Shown piece after piece: positions 1 through 6,153 of a stretch of DNA of 13,457 nt (position 1 is its first letter; every line of letters starts with the position of its first letter). The DNA lies in the NCBI GenBank assembly GCA_041674345.1, contig JBAYVY010000056.1, positions 1 to 13,457 on the forward strand. Direction: 5' to 3'. Below the pieces are notes generated by a model, which was not told the origin of the DNA, did not search any database, and was given only the letters and a program-made list of their open reading frames with translations. The stretch comes from JBAYVY01 sp041674345 (GTDB taxonomy: Bacteria > Planctomycetota > Phycisphaerae > Phycisphaerales > Zrk34). Both the position numbers and the translations under genes were made by a program.

Positions 1-38
1 CCACGTAGTTGTTCACCCCCGCCTTGATGGCCTCAACC
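1..38 (-). pseudogene. cheY: CheY C-terminal fragment
   Basis: Read on the minus strand, this end of the window encodes VEAIKAGVNNYV. That matches the region of CheY-type receivers just before the conserved lysine and phosphate-switch loop (usually followed by KPF). The rest of the gene would continue beyond the window. The upstream part of the receiver, with the acidic pocket and phospho-acceptor aspartate, is missing: the preceding bases belong in another frame to a CheX-like piece. It is therefore the last visible member of the row of chemotaxis fragments. The match is short, but the sequence is distinctive and the context supports it. Confidence 0.6.
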
Positions 39-59
39 GATCGACAAATGTTGATCGGT

Positions 60-149
60 GAATTCCGCCTTGGCGTTGCCCGCGACCATGTTCGCCAGTT
101 CCCCCATCGCATCGCCGAAGTCCGGGTGGTCGAGGGTGATCCGCTGGCC
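60..149 (-). pseudogene. cheX: CheX-like phosphatase fragment
   Basis: The piece reads HPDFGDAMGELANMVAGNAK and then AEF. It contains the E-x-x-N signature of the CheC/CheX/FliY CheY-P phosphatases (here ELAN), whose glutamate and asparagine are the catalytic pair. Only about 30 of the usual 150 or so residues are present. It lies in the same reading frame as the CheA piece upstream, so the two form one 82-residue chimeric open frame (33-281) ending at a stop just inside the CheY piece. A functional phosphatase is very unlikely. Confidence 0.65.
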
Positions 150-281
150 GTTGATCAACTCGCCGTCGGCCGGTCGCTGTTCGAGCGCGACCAGGTGTTG
201 GTCCGTCGTTTCGATCAACTCGCGCGACTCGGTGACGAAGTCGTTGAGAATATCGTTGCTGATCCCGTCAGACGGCCGCAT
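150..281 (-). pseudogene. cheA: CheA N-terminal (Hpt) fragment
   Basis: The minus-strand frame starting at the ATG at 281 gives DILNDFVTESRELIETTDQH followed by LVALEQRPADGELIN. This is the first helix and turn of the CheA Hpt domain. In intact CheA the text would continue into the FRAFHTIKG helix with the phosphorylated histidine. Here it runs directly into the CheX-like piece at about residue 45, so the phospho-acceptor histidine, dimerisation, kinase and CheW-binding domains are all missing. A normal CheA is well over 500 residues. The break is in frame, as expected of a deletion joining two genes. Confidence 0.75.
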
Positions 282-591
282 GATTCATCTCGATGACGTC
301 CCACGTCCCGTATCGCCTGGCCGCCAGAGCATCCCTGAGGTTCAGCCGCTCGAATCGCGCCATGGACTGAATGGTGGGATCGACGGTGTATCCACCGATG
401 GATTTTTTGAAATAGCGGCTGACGATCAGCGGATCGACGTTGTGCATCGCGTAACCGCCGTACTCCCCGGCCTGGGCGGCCAGCAGCATTTTCTGGGACG
501 AGTCCGTGCCGAGTATTTCGATGCGCCAGTCGCCCAGGCGAACGCCCAGGGAGCGGTGAATCTGAATCGCCAGCGTGTAGGGTTCTTCTTC
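268..591 (-). pseudogene. cheR: CheR methyltransferase fragment
   Basis: The frame opens at EEEPYTLAI, equivalent to the CheR motif GEEPYTLA. It continues through DWRIEILGTDSSQKMLLAAQ and AGEYGGYAM, then SRYFKK, and FERLNLRD to GTWDVI. These are the SAM-binding elements of chemoreceptor glutamate methyltransferase CheR in the right order. The N-terminal helical domain before GEEPYT and the end after the FDVIFCRN motif are missing. No start codon lies in this frame: a TGA stands just upstream, and the preceding CheB piece runs in a different frame across an AAGAAGAAG tract. The fragment ends at a TGA at 268, overlapping the CheA start. Confidence 0.8.
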
Positions 592-840
592 TGATGCAAT
601 TCATCCTGGATGCGGACGATGTTGGGCGACACCTGCGACACATCCTTCGCCAGTATGTCCGCCGCCCCCCAGACGCAGCGCCGACAGCGCCGCCGCTTGT
701 TCCACCGTTTCCAGGCCGTTGTGCGCCACGCCCACGACCTGCATGTCCGGCGCGGCTTCGATCATGGATCGGATGGCGCGCCGCATGAACGCCGAGTCAT
801 CCACCACAAGCACACGAATTGTATGATCGGTCGCCAACAC
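592..840 (-). pseudogene. cheB: CheB receiver domain with internal deletion
   Basis: From a GTG at 840 the frame gives IRVLVVDDSAFMRRAIRSMI and then GLETVEQAAA. This is the start of a CheB or CheB-like receiver, with the DD acidic pair and the DSAFMRR stretch. The text then jumps to ALRLG, and after a +1 shift in a run of six G (666-671 region) continues as AADILAKDVSQVSPNIVRIQ and DELHQ. That is the end of the receiver and the CheB linker. About 45 residues with the phosphorylated aspartate are missing, and the methylesterase domain is absent. The next codons already belong to CheR. Confidence 0.75.
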
Positions 841-917
841 AGTTACGTCCGCGAAGAACAGAACCCTCGATCCATACTTCGACCGGCGTTGCGGTTGACT
901 TTACCGCTTTAACGTGA

Positions 918-1022
918 GTTCGGGATAAGCCGGTCGCCGCACACTGGAACCGCAGGCGGGATTCCGGGATTCCGGTGGCGGATTTCGGGTGGGGGTGTAG
1001 GAGTGTTTGCCTTATCCCGAAC
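918..1022. repeat. 12-bp inverted repeat, 81-bp spacer
   Basis: GTTCGGGATAAG at 918-929 is exactly repeated in inverted form as CTTATCCCGAAC at 1011-1022. Just outside lies a second pair, AACGTGAG at 911-918 and CTCACGTT at 1056-1063. Inside, CGGGATTC is partly repeated in tandem around 957-972. The whole lies between the chemotaxis remnants and the 3' end of the HAD phosphatase gene. It could be a small mobile-element remnant or a folded RNA; no coding potential is apparent between 841 and 1075. Confidence 0.55.
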
Positions 1023-1075
1023 CGAGGTTTTCAAGTTTTCAGACGTTGCGCATTTCTCACGTTCGGCGTGGGGGA

Positions 1076-1918
1076 TCACGCCGCGGCGCTGAGGGGGGCG
1101 GCGGTGTTTGATGTTTCGGGAATGATTCCGGGGGCGGGGGTGGCCCAGCGGTTGAGCAGTTGGTCGTGATCGAGGTCGGCGATGGAATCGACGGCCAGTT
1201 CGGGGTGGAAGGGCCAGGCGGCGAGTTCTTCGCGCGTGGTCGAGCCGGTCATCACGAGAATGGTGTGGTAGCCGAGCTGGAGACCGCCGAGGATATCGGT
1301 GTTCATGGTGTCGCCGATCATGACGGTTTGCTCCGCGGTGAGGTTCATGTCTTTGCGGGCGCCGCGCATCATGATGGGGCTGGGCTTGCCGACGCTGAAC
1401 GCCTTGACGCCGGTGGCGGTTTCGAGGAGCGCGACGATCGCGCCGCAGCCGGGCCGGGTGCCGCGTGCGGTGGGGCAGTTGGGGTCGGGGTTGGTGGCGA
1501 CGAGTTTGGCGCCGTTGACGATCATGTTGGTGGCGGCTTCGAGCGTTTCGGCGTTGAAGGTTCGGCCCTCGCCGACGACGACGTAATCGGGGTGGTGATC
1601 GACGATGGCGTAGCCGTTGTTGTGCAGCGCGGTGAGCAGGCCGCCTTCGCCGATGACGTAGGCGGTGCCGTTGGGTTTTTGCTCGGCGAGGAATCGCGCG
1701 GTGGCCATGGCGCAGGTGAAGATGTGCGAATCATCGACGCGGATGTTGATGGTTCGCAATTTCGTGGCGACATCGCGGCGAGTCCGCTGGCTGTTATTGG
1801 TCAGAAACTTGAAGGGCACGTTTCGGCGAAGCAGTTGGTCGATGAAGCGATCGGCTCCGGGGATCAGTTCACCGCCACGATAAATCACACCGTCCATGTC
1901 AATGAGATAACCGAGCAT
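1076..1918 (-). CDS. NagD-like HAD-IIA family phosphatase
   Basis: A 280-residue HAD hydrolase of subclass IIA, the group that includes E. coli NagD (nucleotide phosphatase), p-nitrophenyl phosphatase and phosphoglycolate phosphatases. Motif I is DMDGVIY with nucleophile D7 and acid/base D9. Motif II is TNNS at 40-43. The conserved lysine is K178 in GKPSP, and motif IV is GDTMNTD at 202-208 with the Mg-binding aspartates. The cap domain lies between about 60 and 175. Length is normal for the family, with a short C-terminal alanine-rich tail. The ATG at 1918 is supported by GAAGGA eight bases upstream. It stands alone, so the substrate cannot be inferred. The class is firm, the substrate is not. 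Confidence 0.93.
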   Translation of the reverse strand: MLGYLIDMDGVIYRGGELIPGADRFIDQLLRRNVPFKFLTNNSQRTRRDVATKLRTINIRVDDSHIFTCAMATARFLAEQKPNGTAYVIGEGGLLTALHNNGYAIVDHHPDYVVVGEGRTFNAETLEAATNMIVNGAKLVATNPDPNCPTARGTRPGCGAIVALLETATGVKAFSVGKPSPIMMRGARKDMNLTAEQTVMIGDTMNTDILGGLQLGYHTILVMTGSTTREELAAWPFHPELAVDSIADLDHDQLLNRWATPAPGIIPETSNTAAPLSAAA

Positions 1919-2081
1919 AAATCACATCCTTCACAAACAGGGGTCCAAGGATCGCCGGGCGACACACCATGTCAGCGATCCGCAAACGGCAGGCGGAGGA
2001 CTGAATGCAAAGGCGGTGCCAAGCCCGCGGCGATATGCCTGGTTGCGCGCCAACTAAACAATGCGGTCGATAACGACGGAT

Positions 2082-2104
2082 TTTCGCCCATTTTTCGGGC
2101 GAAA
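2082..2104. promoter_or_regulatory. 8-bp stem-loop upstream of the HAD gene
   Basis: TTTCGCCC at 2082-2089 pairs perfectly with GGGCGAAA at 2097-2104 around a 7-base loop, ATTTTTC on the plus strand. On the minus strand it would lie in the leader of the HAD phosphatase gene, about 165 bases before its ATG, if transcription starts further upstream. Terminator or attenuator are both possible. Confidence 0.4.
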
Positions 2105-2190
2105 TATAAGTGAAACGAATACAGCCGGGCCTGCGACAGACCGAGATCGGCGATCGCGGTTTTGTGTTTTGTTTCATTTCCGGCGCGTGA

Positions 2191-2218
2191 AAAACCCGGC
2201 TTTTTCAAGCCGGGTTTT
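2191..2218. terminator. Bidirectional Rho-independent terminator
   Basis: AAAACCCGGCTT (2191-2202) and AAGCCGGGTTTT (2207-2218) form a perfect 12-bp stem with the loop TTTC. The stem ends in A/T runs, so a U tract follows in either direction (GGGTTTTCC and GGGTTTTTC). It could stop minus-strand transcription leaving the EboD-like gene before it enters the HAD phosphatase gene. Confidence 0.8.
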
Positions 2219-2412
2219 CCTTTATTTGTGATGCTCCGATCGCTTCCTCCGGCCCCGACCTGACCCCTTACTTCGGCCGAAGTTCCGCATCACCCCCACA
2301 ATGACGTTGTCACAAAACCAACACTGGTTTTGGCTTTCAAAAGTGGTTCTTTATTGCATCGGCAAAATATCCCGTGCATCTTGAGTCGCGTTTTTTGCAA
2401 TTCCCCGTTTTA

Positions 2413-2496
2413 GAAGGCGTGTGAGAAGGGCTTGCGTCCTGCGGAAAATCGCCATTCCCGCAAGCCGCAGGACGCAAGCCCTTCTCACACGCTTTC
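2413..2496. repeat. 32-bp near-perfect inverted repeat
   Basis: The arms are at 2413-2444 and 2465-2496, with one mismatch in 32 pairs and a 20-base loop. The core GGGCTTGCGTCCTGCGG is GC-rich. The inner end of the right arm touches the stop codon of the EboD-like gene (TAA at 2497-2499), so on the minus strand the hairpin begins directly after the stop. There is only a weak U tract beyond it. It may protect or end the mRNA, or be a copy of a dispersed palindromic repeat. Confidence 0.75.
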
Positions 2497-3660
2497 TTAG
2501 GGATGAGGTGGGCGCAAACCTTTAATCGCCCGATCCATCGCGACGCGGTCCACCTCATGCACCTCGATCAATCCGCCGATGCCCCGCGGCAGCACCAGCG
2601 TCAGCCGCCCGCCCATATGCTCCCGAAACTCCTCCAATCCCCGGTACAGCGTCTGGACATCGGCCAGCAGCGGATGTTCCAGCGAAAAGCCCAGTTGCGT
2701 CAGCACCCGGCACACCCGCCGCGCCTGTTCGCCGGTCAAATGACCGAGCTCCGCGGCATACATCGCGTCCAGCGCCACGCCGATCGCCACCGCTTCGCCG
2801 TGCGCGATTTCGTAACCGCTCATCGACTCCAGCTTGTGCGCCGACCAGTGGCCCAGATCGAGCGGCCGCGCCGAGCCGAGTTCAAACGGATCGCCGCCGG
2901 ACAGAATATGTCGGTAATGCAGCTCGGCGGATCGCGCGATGATGCGATAAGCCGGTTCATCCCGGTATCGGATCGCCTCGACCCAACGGACGATTTCTTC
3001 AAAGAAAGCCGCGTCTTTTATCAGCGCCACTTTCACCGCCTCGGCGAACCCCGCCCGCCAGTCGCGTTCGGGCAGCGTGTCGAGCATGGCGGTGTCGTTG
3101 ATGACCGCCCACGGCACGGCGAACGAGCCGAGCATGTTTTTCACGCCCCGCAAATTCACCCCGCACTTGACGCCCACCGCCGAGTCGGCCTGTGCCAGTG
3201 TGGTCGTCGCCACACGCACCAGGCGCAGCCCGCGATGCACGGTCGCCGCGGCGAAACCCACCACGTCCAACACCGCGCCTCCGCCGATCGCCATGATGAA
3301 TGATTGACGATCCACATTCGCCTCGATGATCTGATGCACGACGTGCTGCCAGACTTCGAGTCCGTTTTTCGCCCGCTCGCCGCCCGGCAACGTGTGCAGC
3401 CCGGTCAGCCGCGGCGAATCGGGGTGCAGCGCGAACCACCGCCTCACCCGCTGCAATAACTGCGGCTGCGCCTCGGCCAACCCGTCATCCACAAACACCG
3501 CGATCCGCCGTCCGCCCCCGCCCCCGGAATCGCCCCCGGAACCGGAAGTTTGGCCGGGCCAAATCTCGCTCAATGTTTCATTTCCGGGGGCGAACACATC
3601 CCGCGTGATGCGCAACCGATGTGGTACCGTCAACGAAATCAAGCCATCTGTGTGTGTCAT
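2497..3660 (-). CDS. EboD-like 3-dehydroquinate synthase homologue
   Basis: A 387-residue member of the sugar-phosphate cyclase superfamily. The NAD-binding loop is AIGGGAVLD near 124-132. The metal ligands expected for dehydroquinate synthase are E207 (in GFAEAVKVALIKD), H271 (DLGHWSAHKLE) and H287 (AHGEAVAIG). Lysines K165 and K175 sit in the active-site stretch VGVKCGVN...GVKN. The wording HRGLRLVRVATTTLAQADS with NMLGSFAVPWAVIND is that of the EboD branch rather than canonical AroB; I infer this from recall, not alignment. A glycine-serine stretch at 39-50 forms an unusual loop near the N-terminus. No eboA, B or C homologues lie beside it. A perfect TATAAT stands 12 bases before the ATG. 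Confidence 0.85.
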   Translation of the reverse strand: MTHTDGLISLTVPHRLRITRDVFAPGNETLSEIWPGQTSGSGGDSGGGGGRRIAVFVDDGLAEAQPQLLQRVRRWFALHPDSPRLTGLHTLPGGERAKNGLEVWQHVVHQIIEANVDRQSFIMAIGGGAVLDVVGFAAATVHRGLRLVRVATTTLAQADSAVGVKCGVNLRGVKNMLGSFAVPWAVINDTAMLDTLPERDWRAGFAEAVKVALIKDAAFFEEIVRWVEAIRYRDEPAYRIIARSAELHYRHILSGGDPFELGSARPLDLGHWSAHKLESMSGYEIAHGEAVAIGVALDAMYAAELGHLTGEQARRVCRVLTQLGFSLEHPLLADVQTLYRGLEEFREHMGGRLTLVLPRGIGGLIEVHEVDRVAMDRAIKGLRPPHP

Positions 3661-3672
3661 GGTGAATCACGA

Positions 3673-3678
3673 ATTATA
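3673..3678 (-). promoter_or_regulatory. -10 box of the EboD-like gene
   Basis: On the minus strand TATAAT lies 12 bases upstream of the ATG at 3660. Transcription would begin only about five to seven bases before the start codon, too short for a normal Shine-Dalgarno site, and none is seen. No good TTGACA is present 16-18 bases upstream. Confidence 0.5.
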
Positions 3679-3710
3679 CCGCGCCGCCGGATCGGGGACT
3701 GTGCGATCAG

Positions 3711-3731
3711 CCGGCGATTTCTGATCGCCGG
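3711..3731. promoter_or_regulatory. Hairpin in the divergent promoter region
   Basis: CCGGCGAT (3711-3718) pairs with ATCGCCGG (3724-3731) around a TTCTG loop. It lies between the divergent EboD-like and SIMPL genes (3661-3835), so it could be an operator or part of the SIMPL gene leader. No U tract follows. Confidence 0.4.
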
Positions 3732-3835
3732 AGGGATGAAACCGCCTTTGGAATAATTCATCTTTCAGCATCCGCATCGCCGAAGATTTACAGCCGGGCC
3801 GACGGCACATGTAGCAAAGCGGAAAGGATTCTGCG

Positions 3836-4696
3836 ATGAGCGATTCGACACAGCAAGTGCGGAGCACTTCGACGGGGCTTCCAGAAAAAGTGGTGATCTC
3901 CCTCAGGGCCGGTGGCATCTTCTTCGCCATCGCCAATGTCATCTGCGTGGCGATCATCGTCTGGGCGTACCTCACCATCCAATTCGAGCCAAAAACCCTG
4001 CAAGTCACCGGCTCGGCTCGCAAAGCCATTGTCTCCGATCTGGTCACGTGGTCCGGCTCACTCACCGTCAAAGACCCCAAACTCGAAGTTGCCTATGACA
4101 AGCTCAAGGCACAGGCCGACAAGGTCCGGGACTATCTGATCGCGCACGGCATCGGCGAAGCCGAGATCGAGTTCTCCGCCATCTCCACCAGCCGGCGATA
4201 CGAACAGAAAGCGGTTCTTCCGCCATCTTCGCCGACGACTGATAATTCCTCCGCGCCGGTCATGTCGGATCGCCAGGCGCTCGTGATTAAGCCGATCATG
4301 GTGACCACGGACAACGTCGAGATGTACACGCTGCGGCAGTGGGTCAGCATCGAATCGCACGACACCCGGCGCGTCCCCGCAGTCGCCAGGTCCATCACCG
4401 AACTGATCCGTGACGGCGTGGAAATCGACTCCGGTTCGTGCGGCTTCCTCTACACCAAACTCGCGGAACTCAAAATCGACATGCTCGCCGAGGCCACGAA
4501 GGACGCCACGGCAAGAGCCGGGCAAATCATCAACAACGCCAACGGCCGGCTCGGTAAACTCGTCGAAGCCCGCATGGGCGTCATGCAGATCAACCCGAAA
4601 AACGTGTCGGGAACCAGTGCCGAAGGAAACAACGACACGACGAGTCTGGAAAAAGAAATCACGTCCATCGTCAGCGTGCGATTTGAAGTGCGGTGA
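3836..4696 (+). CDS. Membrane-anchored SIMPL-domain (DUF541) protein
   Basis: A 286-residue protein with one transmembrane helix at about 27-47 (GGIFFAIANVICVAIIVWAY) and an outer SIMPL/DUF541 domain from about residue 54. The domain begins TLQVTGSARKAIVSDLVTWS, as in this family, where a V-x-G-x-A/G turn is typical. It ends with the usual β-strand IVSVRFEVR. Members are periplasmic or secreted proteins of unclear role; some are linked to oxidative stress or outer-membrane homeostasis. The ATG at 3836 follows AAAGGA with seven bases between. The gene stands alone, divergent from the EboD-like gene, and is followed by two hairpins. An insertion-like polar stretch at about 130-145 (PPSSPTTDNSSAP) breaks the domain. 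Confidence 0.88.
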   Translation: MSDSTQQVRSTSTGLPEKVVISLRAGGIFFAIANVICVAIIVWAYLTIQFEPKTLQVTGSARKAIVSDLVTWSGSLTVKDPKLEVAYDKLKAQADKVRDYLIAHGIGEAEIEFSAISTSRRYEQKAVLPPSSPTTDNSSAPVMSDRQALVIKPIMVTTDNVEMYTLRQWVSIESHDTRRVPAVARSITELIRDGVEIDSGSCGFLYTKLAELKIDMLAEATKDATARAGQIINNANGRLGKLVEARMGVMQINPKNVSGTSAEGNNDTTSLEKEITSIVSVRFEVR

Positions 4697-4705
4697 ATCG
4701 CGGAA

Positions 4706-4725
4706 CCGCGGCTCGGAAGCCGCGG
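4706..4725 (+). terminator. Stem-loop after the SIMPL gene
   Basis: CCGCGGCT (4706-4713) and AGCCGCGG (4718-4725) form a perfect 8-bp stem with a CGGA loop, ten bases after the SIMPL stop codon. No U run follows, so alone it is more likely an mRNA-stabilising hairpin than a complete terminator. Confidence 0.5.
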
Positions 4726-4760
4726 CCGAGAAAGAGACGGGGCAGCATGTTCATTTTCAG

Positions 4761-4786
4761 CCGCACCTTCCGAGGTGCGGTTCTTC
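4761..4786 (+). terminator. Rho-independent terminator
   Basis: CCGCACCT (4761-4768) pairs with AGGTGCGG (4773-4780) around the tetraloop TCCG, followed by TTCTTC. It lies between the convergent SIMPL gene and the Dabb gene and likely ends the SIMPL transcript. Confidence 0.7.
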
Positions 4787-4800
4787 AACTTTCGGGGATT

Positions 4801-5130
4801 TCAGCTTCCGGGGGCTTCCAGTGAATCGTAGATCAGCACCTTCGTCCAGTTGGATTTGAAGGTGTCGATGAATCGCTGATGCACGGCGTCGTCGGGGGAT
4901 TGATAGCGGTCATGGGCCGCCTTGTCGACGAAGATGCACAGCAGTTGCACCGACCACGAATTATCGACGACGGGGCGGGGCGTACCGGCGGGTGTGCCGA
5001 CGCGGATGGATTGCACGTTGGGGCTTTCAGCGATCTGTTTGACGCCGGCGATGAAAGCGCGGCGCTGCGCGTCGGTCAGATCGTCACGAAGCCAGAAGTG
5101 AACGCAGTGGTGGAACATGACGGTTTTCAT
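4801..5130 (-). CDS. Dabb (stress-responsive α/β barrel) protein
   Basis: A 109-residue protein with the dimeric α/β barrel (Dabb) pattern. It starts MFHHCVHFWLRDDLTDAQRR, with the strand-one H-x-V-x-F motif and the helix after it. A second half ends with the strand WSVQLLCIFVDKAAHDRYQS, followed by the acidic/His segment and a C-terminal W-x-K-V-L-I-Y-D strand. The length is that of a single-domain member. Some relatives are cyclases or plant stress proteins, most are uncharacterised. It starts 24 bases after the stop of the HEPN-like gene on the same strand, so co-transcription is possible. No clear ribosome site is seen. Confidence 0.85.
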   Translation of the reverse strand: MKTVMFHHCVHFWLRDDLTDAQRRAFIAGVKQIAESPNVQSIRVGTPAGTPRPVVDNSWSVQLLCIFVDKAAHDRYQSPDDAVHQRFIDTFKSNWTKVLIYDSLEAPGS

Positions 5131-5154
5131 CCAGGTGGGCGGATTGTTTGGGGG

Positions 5155-5577
5155 TCAGGCGGGAGGGGGATTTTTCGCGGCTTGCAACCGGATGGGTTGA
5201 AACGATAAATCTTGTTTGATGAGTTTTTGAACGGATTGCTCGATGGGATAGGGGTATCGCTTGAGAACGTCGGCTTCGATTTTTTCCAGCGGAACCCACT
5301 TCTTGGGGTCCGCCAGGTATCGAATGGTTCGGCACAGATCGTAGAGTGCAAGGTATTTGGAGGAGATGAATTGATAGCGATTGGTTTGAATCAGCACGCG
5401 ATTGCGACCGTCGTGATTGGTCACGGTTACTTTGTCGTGTGCGAGCATCGCATCAATCGCATGAAGTGCGACATAAAACGAGGCGGTGACCATCCAGTCC
5501 GGGTACTGCGGCGGAATGGTCAGCAGAAAGTCCCGGTTATGCTTCCACTGATGAATGTGTCGTTGGCTGTTGGCCAT
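5155..5577 (-). CDS. HEPN-like protein, third gene of an overlapping cassette
   Basis: A 140-residue protein, read from the ATG at 5577 (MANSQRHIHQW). The pattern is that of a family of small HEPN-like helical proteins: H-x-x-W near the start, then WMVTASFYVALHAIDAML, a NHDGR segment equivalent to the usual S-H-x-x-R, and YLALYDLCRTIRYL, equivalent to the Y-x-x-L-x-x-x-S-R-x-A-R-Y helix. In HEPN proteins an Arg/His set often forms an RNase site; whether R and H here do so is not shown. The frame is open upstream to 5646, but homology starts at the chosen Met. It overlaps the previous gene by 41 bases. Base composition looks more A+T-rich than neighbours. Confidence 0.75.
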   Translation of the reverse strand: MANSQRHIHQWKHNRDFLLTIPPQYPDWMVTASFYVALHAIDAMLAHDKVTVTNHDGRNRVLIQTNRYQFISSKYLALYDLCRTIRYLADPKKWVPLEKIEADVLKRYPYPIEQSVQKLIKQDLSFQPIRLQAAKNPPPA

Positions 5578-5833
5578 ATACCCACTTGGCGGTTGCCGGA
5601 TCAACAAAGCGGTCGATTTCATCAAACGGAATCTGATGAAGTTCAACCATCCCCACGTTGTATTTTCTGACCAGGTGGATATTCAGCGAAGCCAATTCAT
5701 CGGCCAGATCAAAATTGAATTGGTCCCCGCATGGGATCACAAAGACAGCCATCCGTGGACCCAACGGCGCGACAAAACATGCTCGAACCGCATCCGCATG
5801 CGATTCAGCCCACGCTTTGATCTCGTGAAGCAT
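5537..5833 (-). CDS. Small α/β protein of unknown function, middle gene of cassette
   Basis: A 98-residue protein. I recognise no named domain. It has a first helix (MLHEIKAWAESHADAVRACF), then a hydrophobic strand AVFVIPC, a helix FDLADELASLNIHLVRKY, and a strand with NVGMVELHQIP followed by DEIDRFVDP. This predicts a compact α/β fold. The ATG at 5833 lies within the end of the upstream gene (29-base overlap), and its own end overlaps the HEPN-like gene by 41 bases. Such tight overlaps suggest translational coupling and a shared job, by analogy with antitoxin or partner proteins encoded next to HEPN proteins. That role is inference only. Confidence 0.7.
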   Translation of the reverse strand: MLHEIKAWAESHADAVRACFVAPLGPRMAVFVIPCGDQFNFDLADELASLNIHLVRKYNVGMVELHQIPFDEIDRFVDPATAKWVYGQQPTTHSSVEA

Positions 5834-6014
5834 GCCCGTTCATTTCCCGCAACCAAAGTTCCACGCCGATGTGTAAACCGCAGGCGTCGATCACCTGTCG
5901 CCCTGTGCGGACGAACAGGTCGTTGTCTTCGGGATGAAGGATAAGCGGTCGGTCACCATCCACATCATTGCGGATTGTGACGGGGGCCGGTTTGGAGGGC
6001 TTGGGAACGGTCAT
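5805..6014 (-). CDS. Small protein of unknown function, first gene of cassette
   Basis: A 69-residue protein from the ATG at 6014. The N-terminal 20 residues are Pro/Lys-rich and polar (TVPKPSKPAPVTIRND). The rest could form a β-strand (RPLILHPED) and a helix (FVRTGRQVIDACGLHIGVEL). No family is recognised. The frame is open further upstream to 6176, but those residues look non-coding. A TACAAT box (6024-6029, minus) stands about nine bases before the ATG, so the message may have almost no leader. It overlaps the middle gene by 29 bases and is likely the first gene of the operon. Confidence 0.6.
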   Translation of the reverse strand: MTVPKPSKPAPVTIRNDVDGDRPLILHPEDNDLFVRTGRQVIDACGLHIGVELWLREMNGHASRDQSVG

Positions 6015-6153
6015 GGCTGCTTCATTGTATCGACCGGGACGGCGTCGCGGCATTGAAAATACAGTACCCCACACGACGAACACGGGCAAACCCCCGGAAG
6101 TTTTGTCCCCGCTATCGTCCCCGTTATCGAGTTTCGTTGCCGCATCGGGTTCT

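Larger units (their letters stand above)
1919..2412. other. Gene-free region with hairpins
   Basis: No convincing gene is seen here. Short open frames on the minus strand (for example 1972-2208) match no family I recognise and lack a clear ribosome site. The region contains the upstream leader of the HAD phosphatase gene, two strong hairpins (2082-2104 and 2191-2218), a 14-base palindrome ACTTCGGCCGAAGT at 2272-2285, and a 7-bp stem with an ACAC loop at 2314-2331 (AAAACCA/TGGTTTT). The palindrome could be a protein-binding site, but no regulator gene is nearby. Confidence 0.5.

Noticed and set aside
33..281. The 82-residue CheA-CheX chimera as a functional small protein
   Set aside because: It keeps neither the Hpt histidine nor a full CheX fold, and sits within a row of similarly broken pieces.
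1160..2113. A 317-codon open frame on the plus strand
   Set aside because: Antisense of the HAD phosphatase gene, with low-complexity Gly/Val/Asp composition.
1899..2208. Short minus-strand frames upstream of the HAD phosphatase, as a possible leader peptide
   Set aside because: No ribosome site, no recognised family, and the frames run across a hairpin; nothing supports translation.
2503..3303. A 266-codon open frame on the plus strand
   Set aside because: Antisense of the EboD-like gene; Arg/His/Gln-rich and without recognisable motifs.
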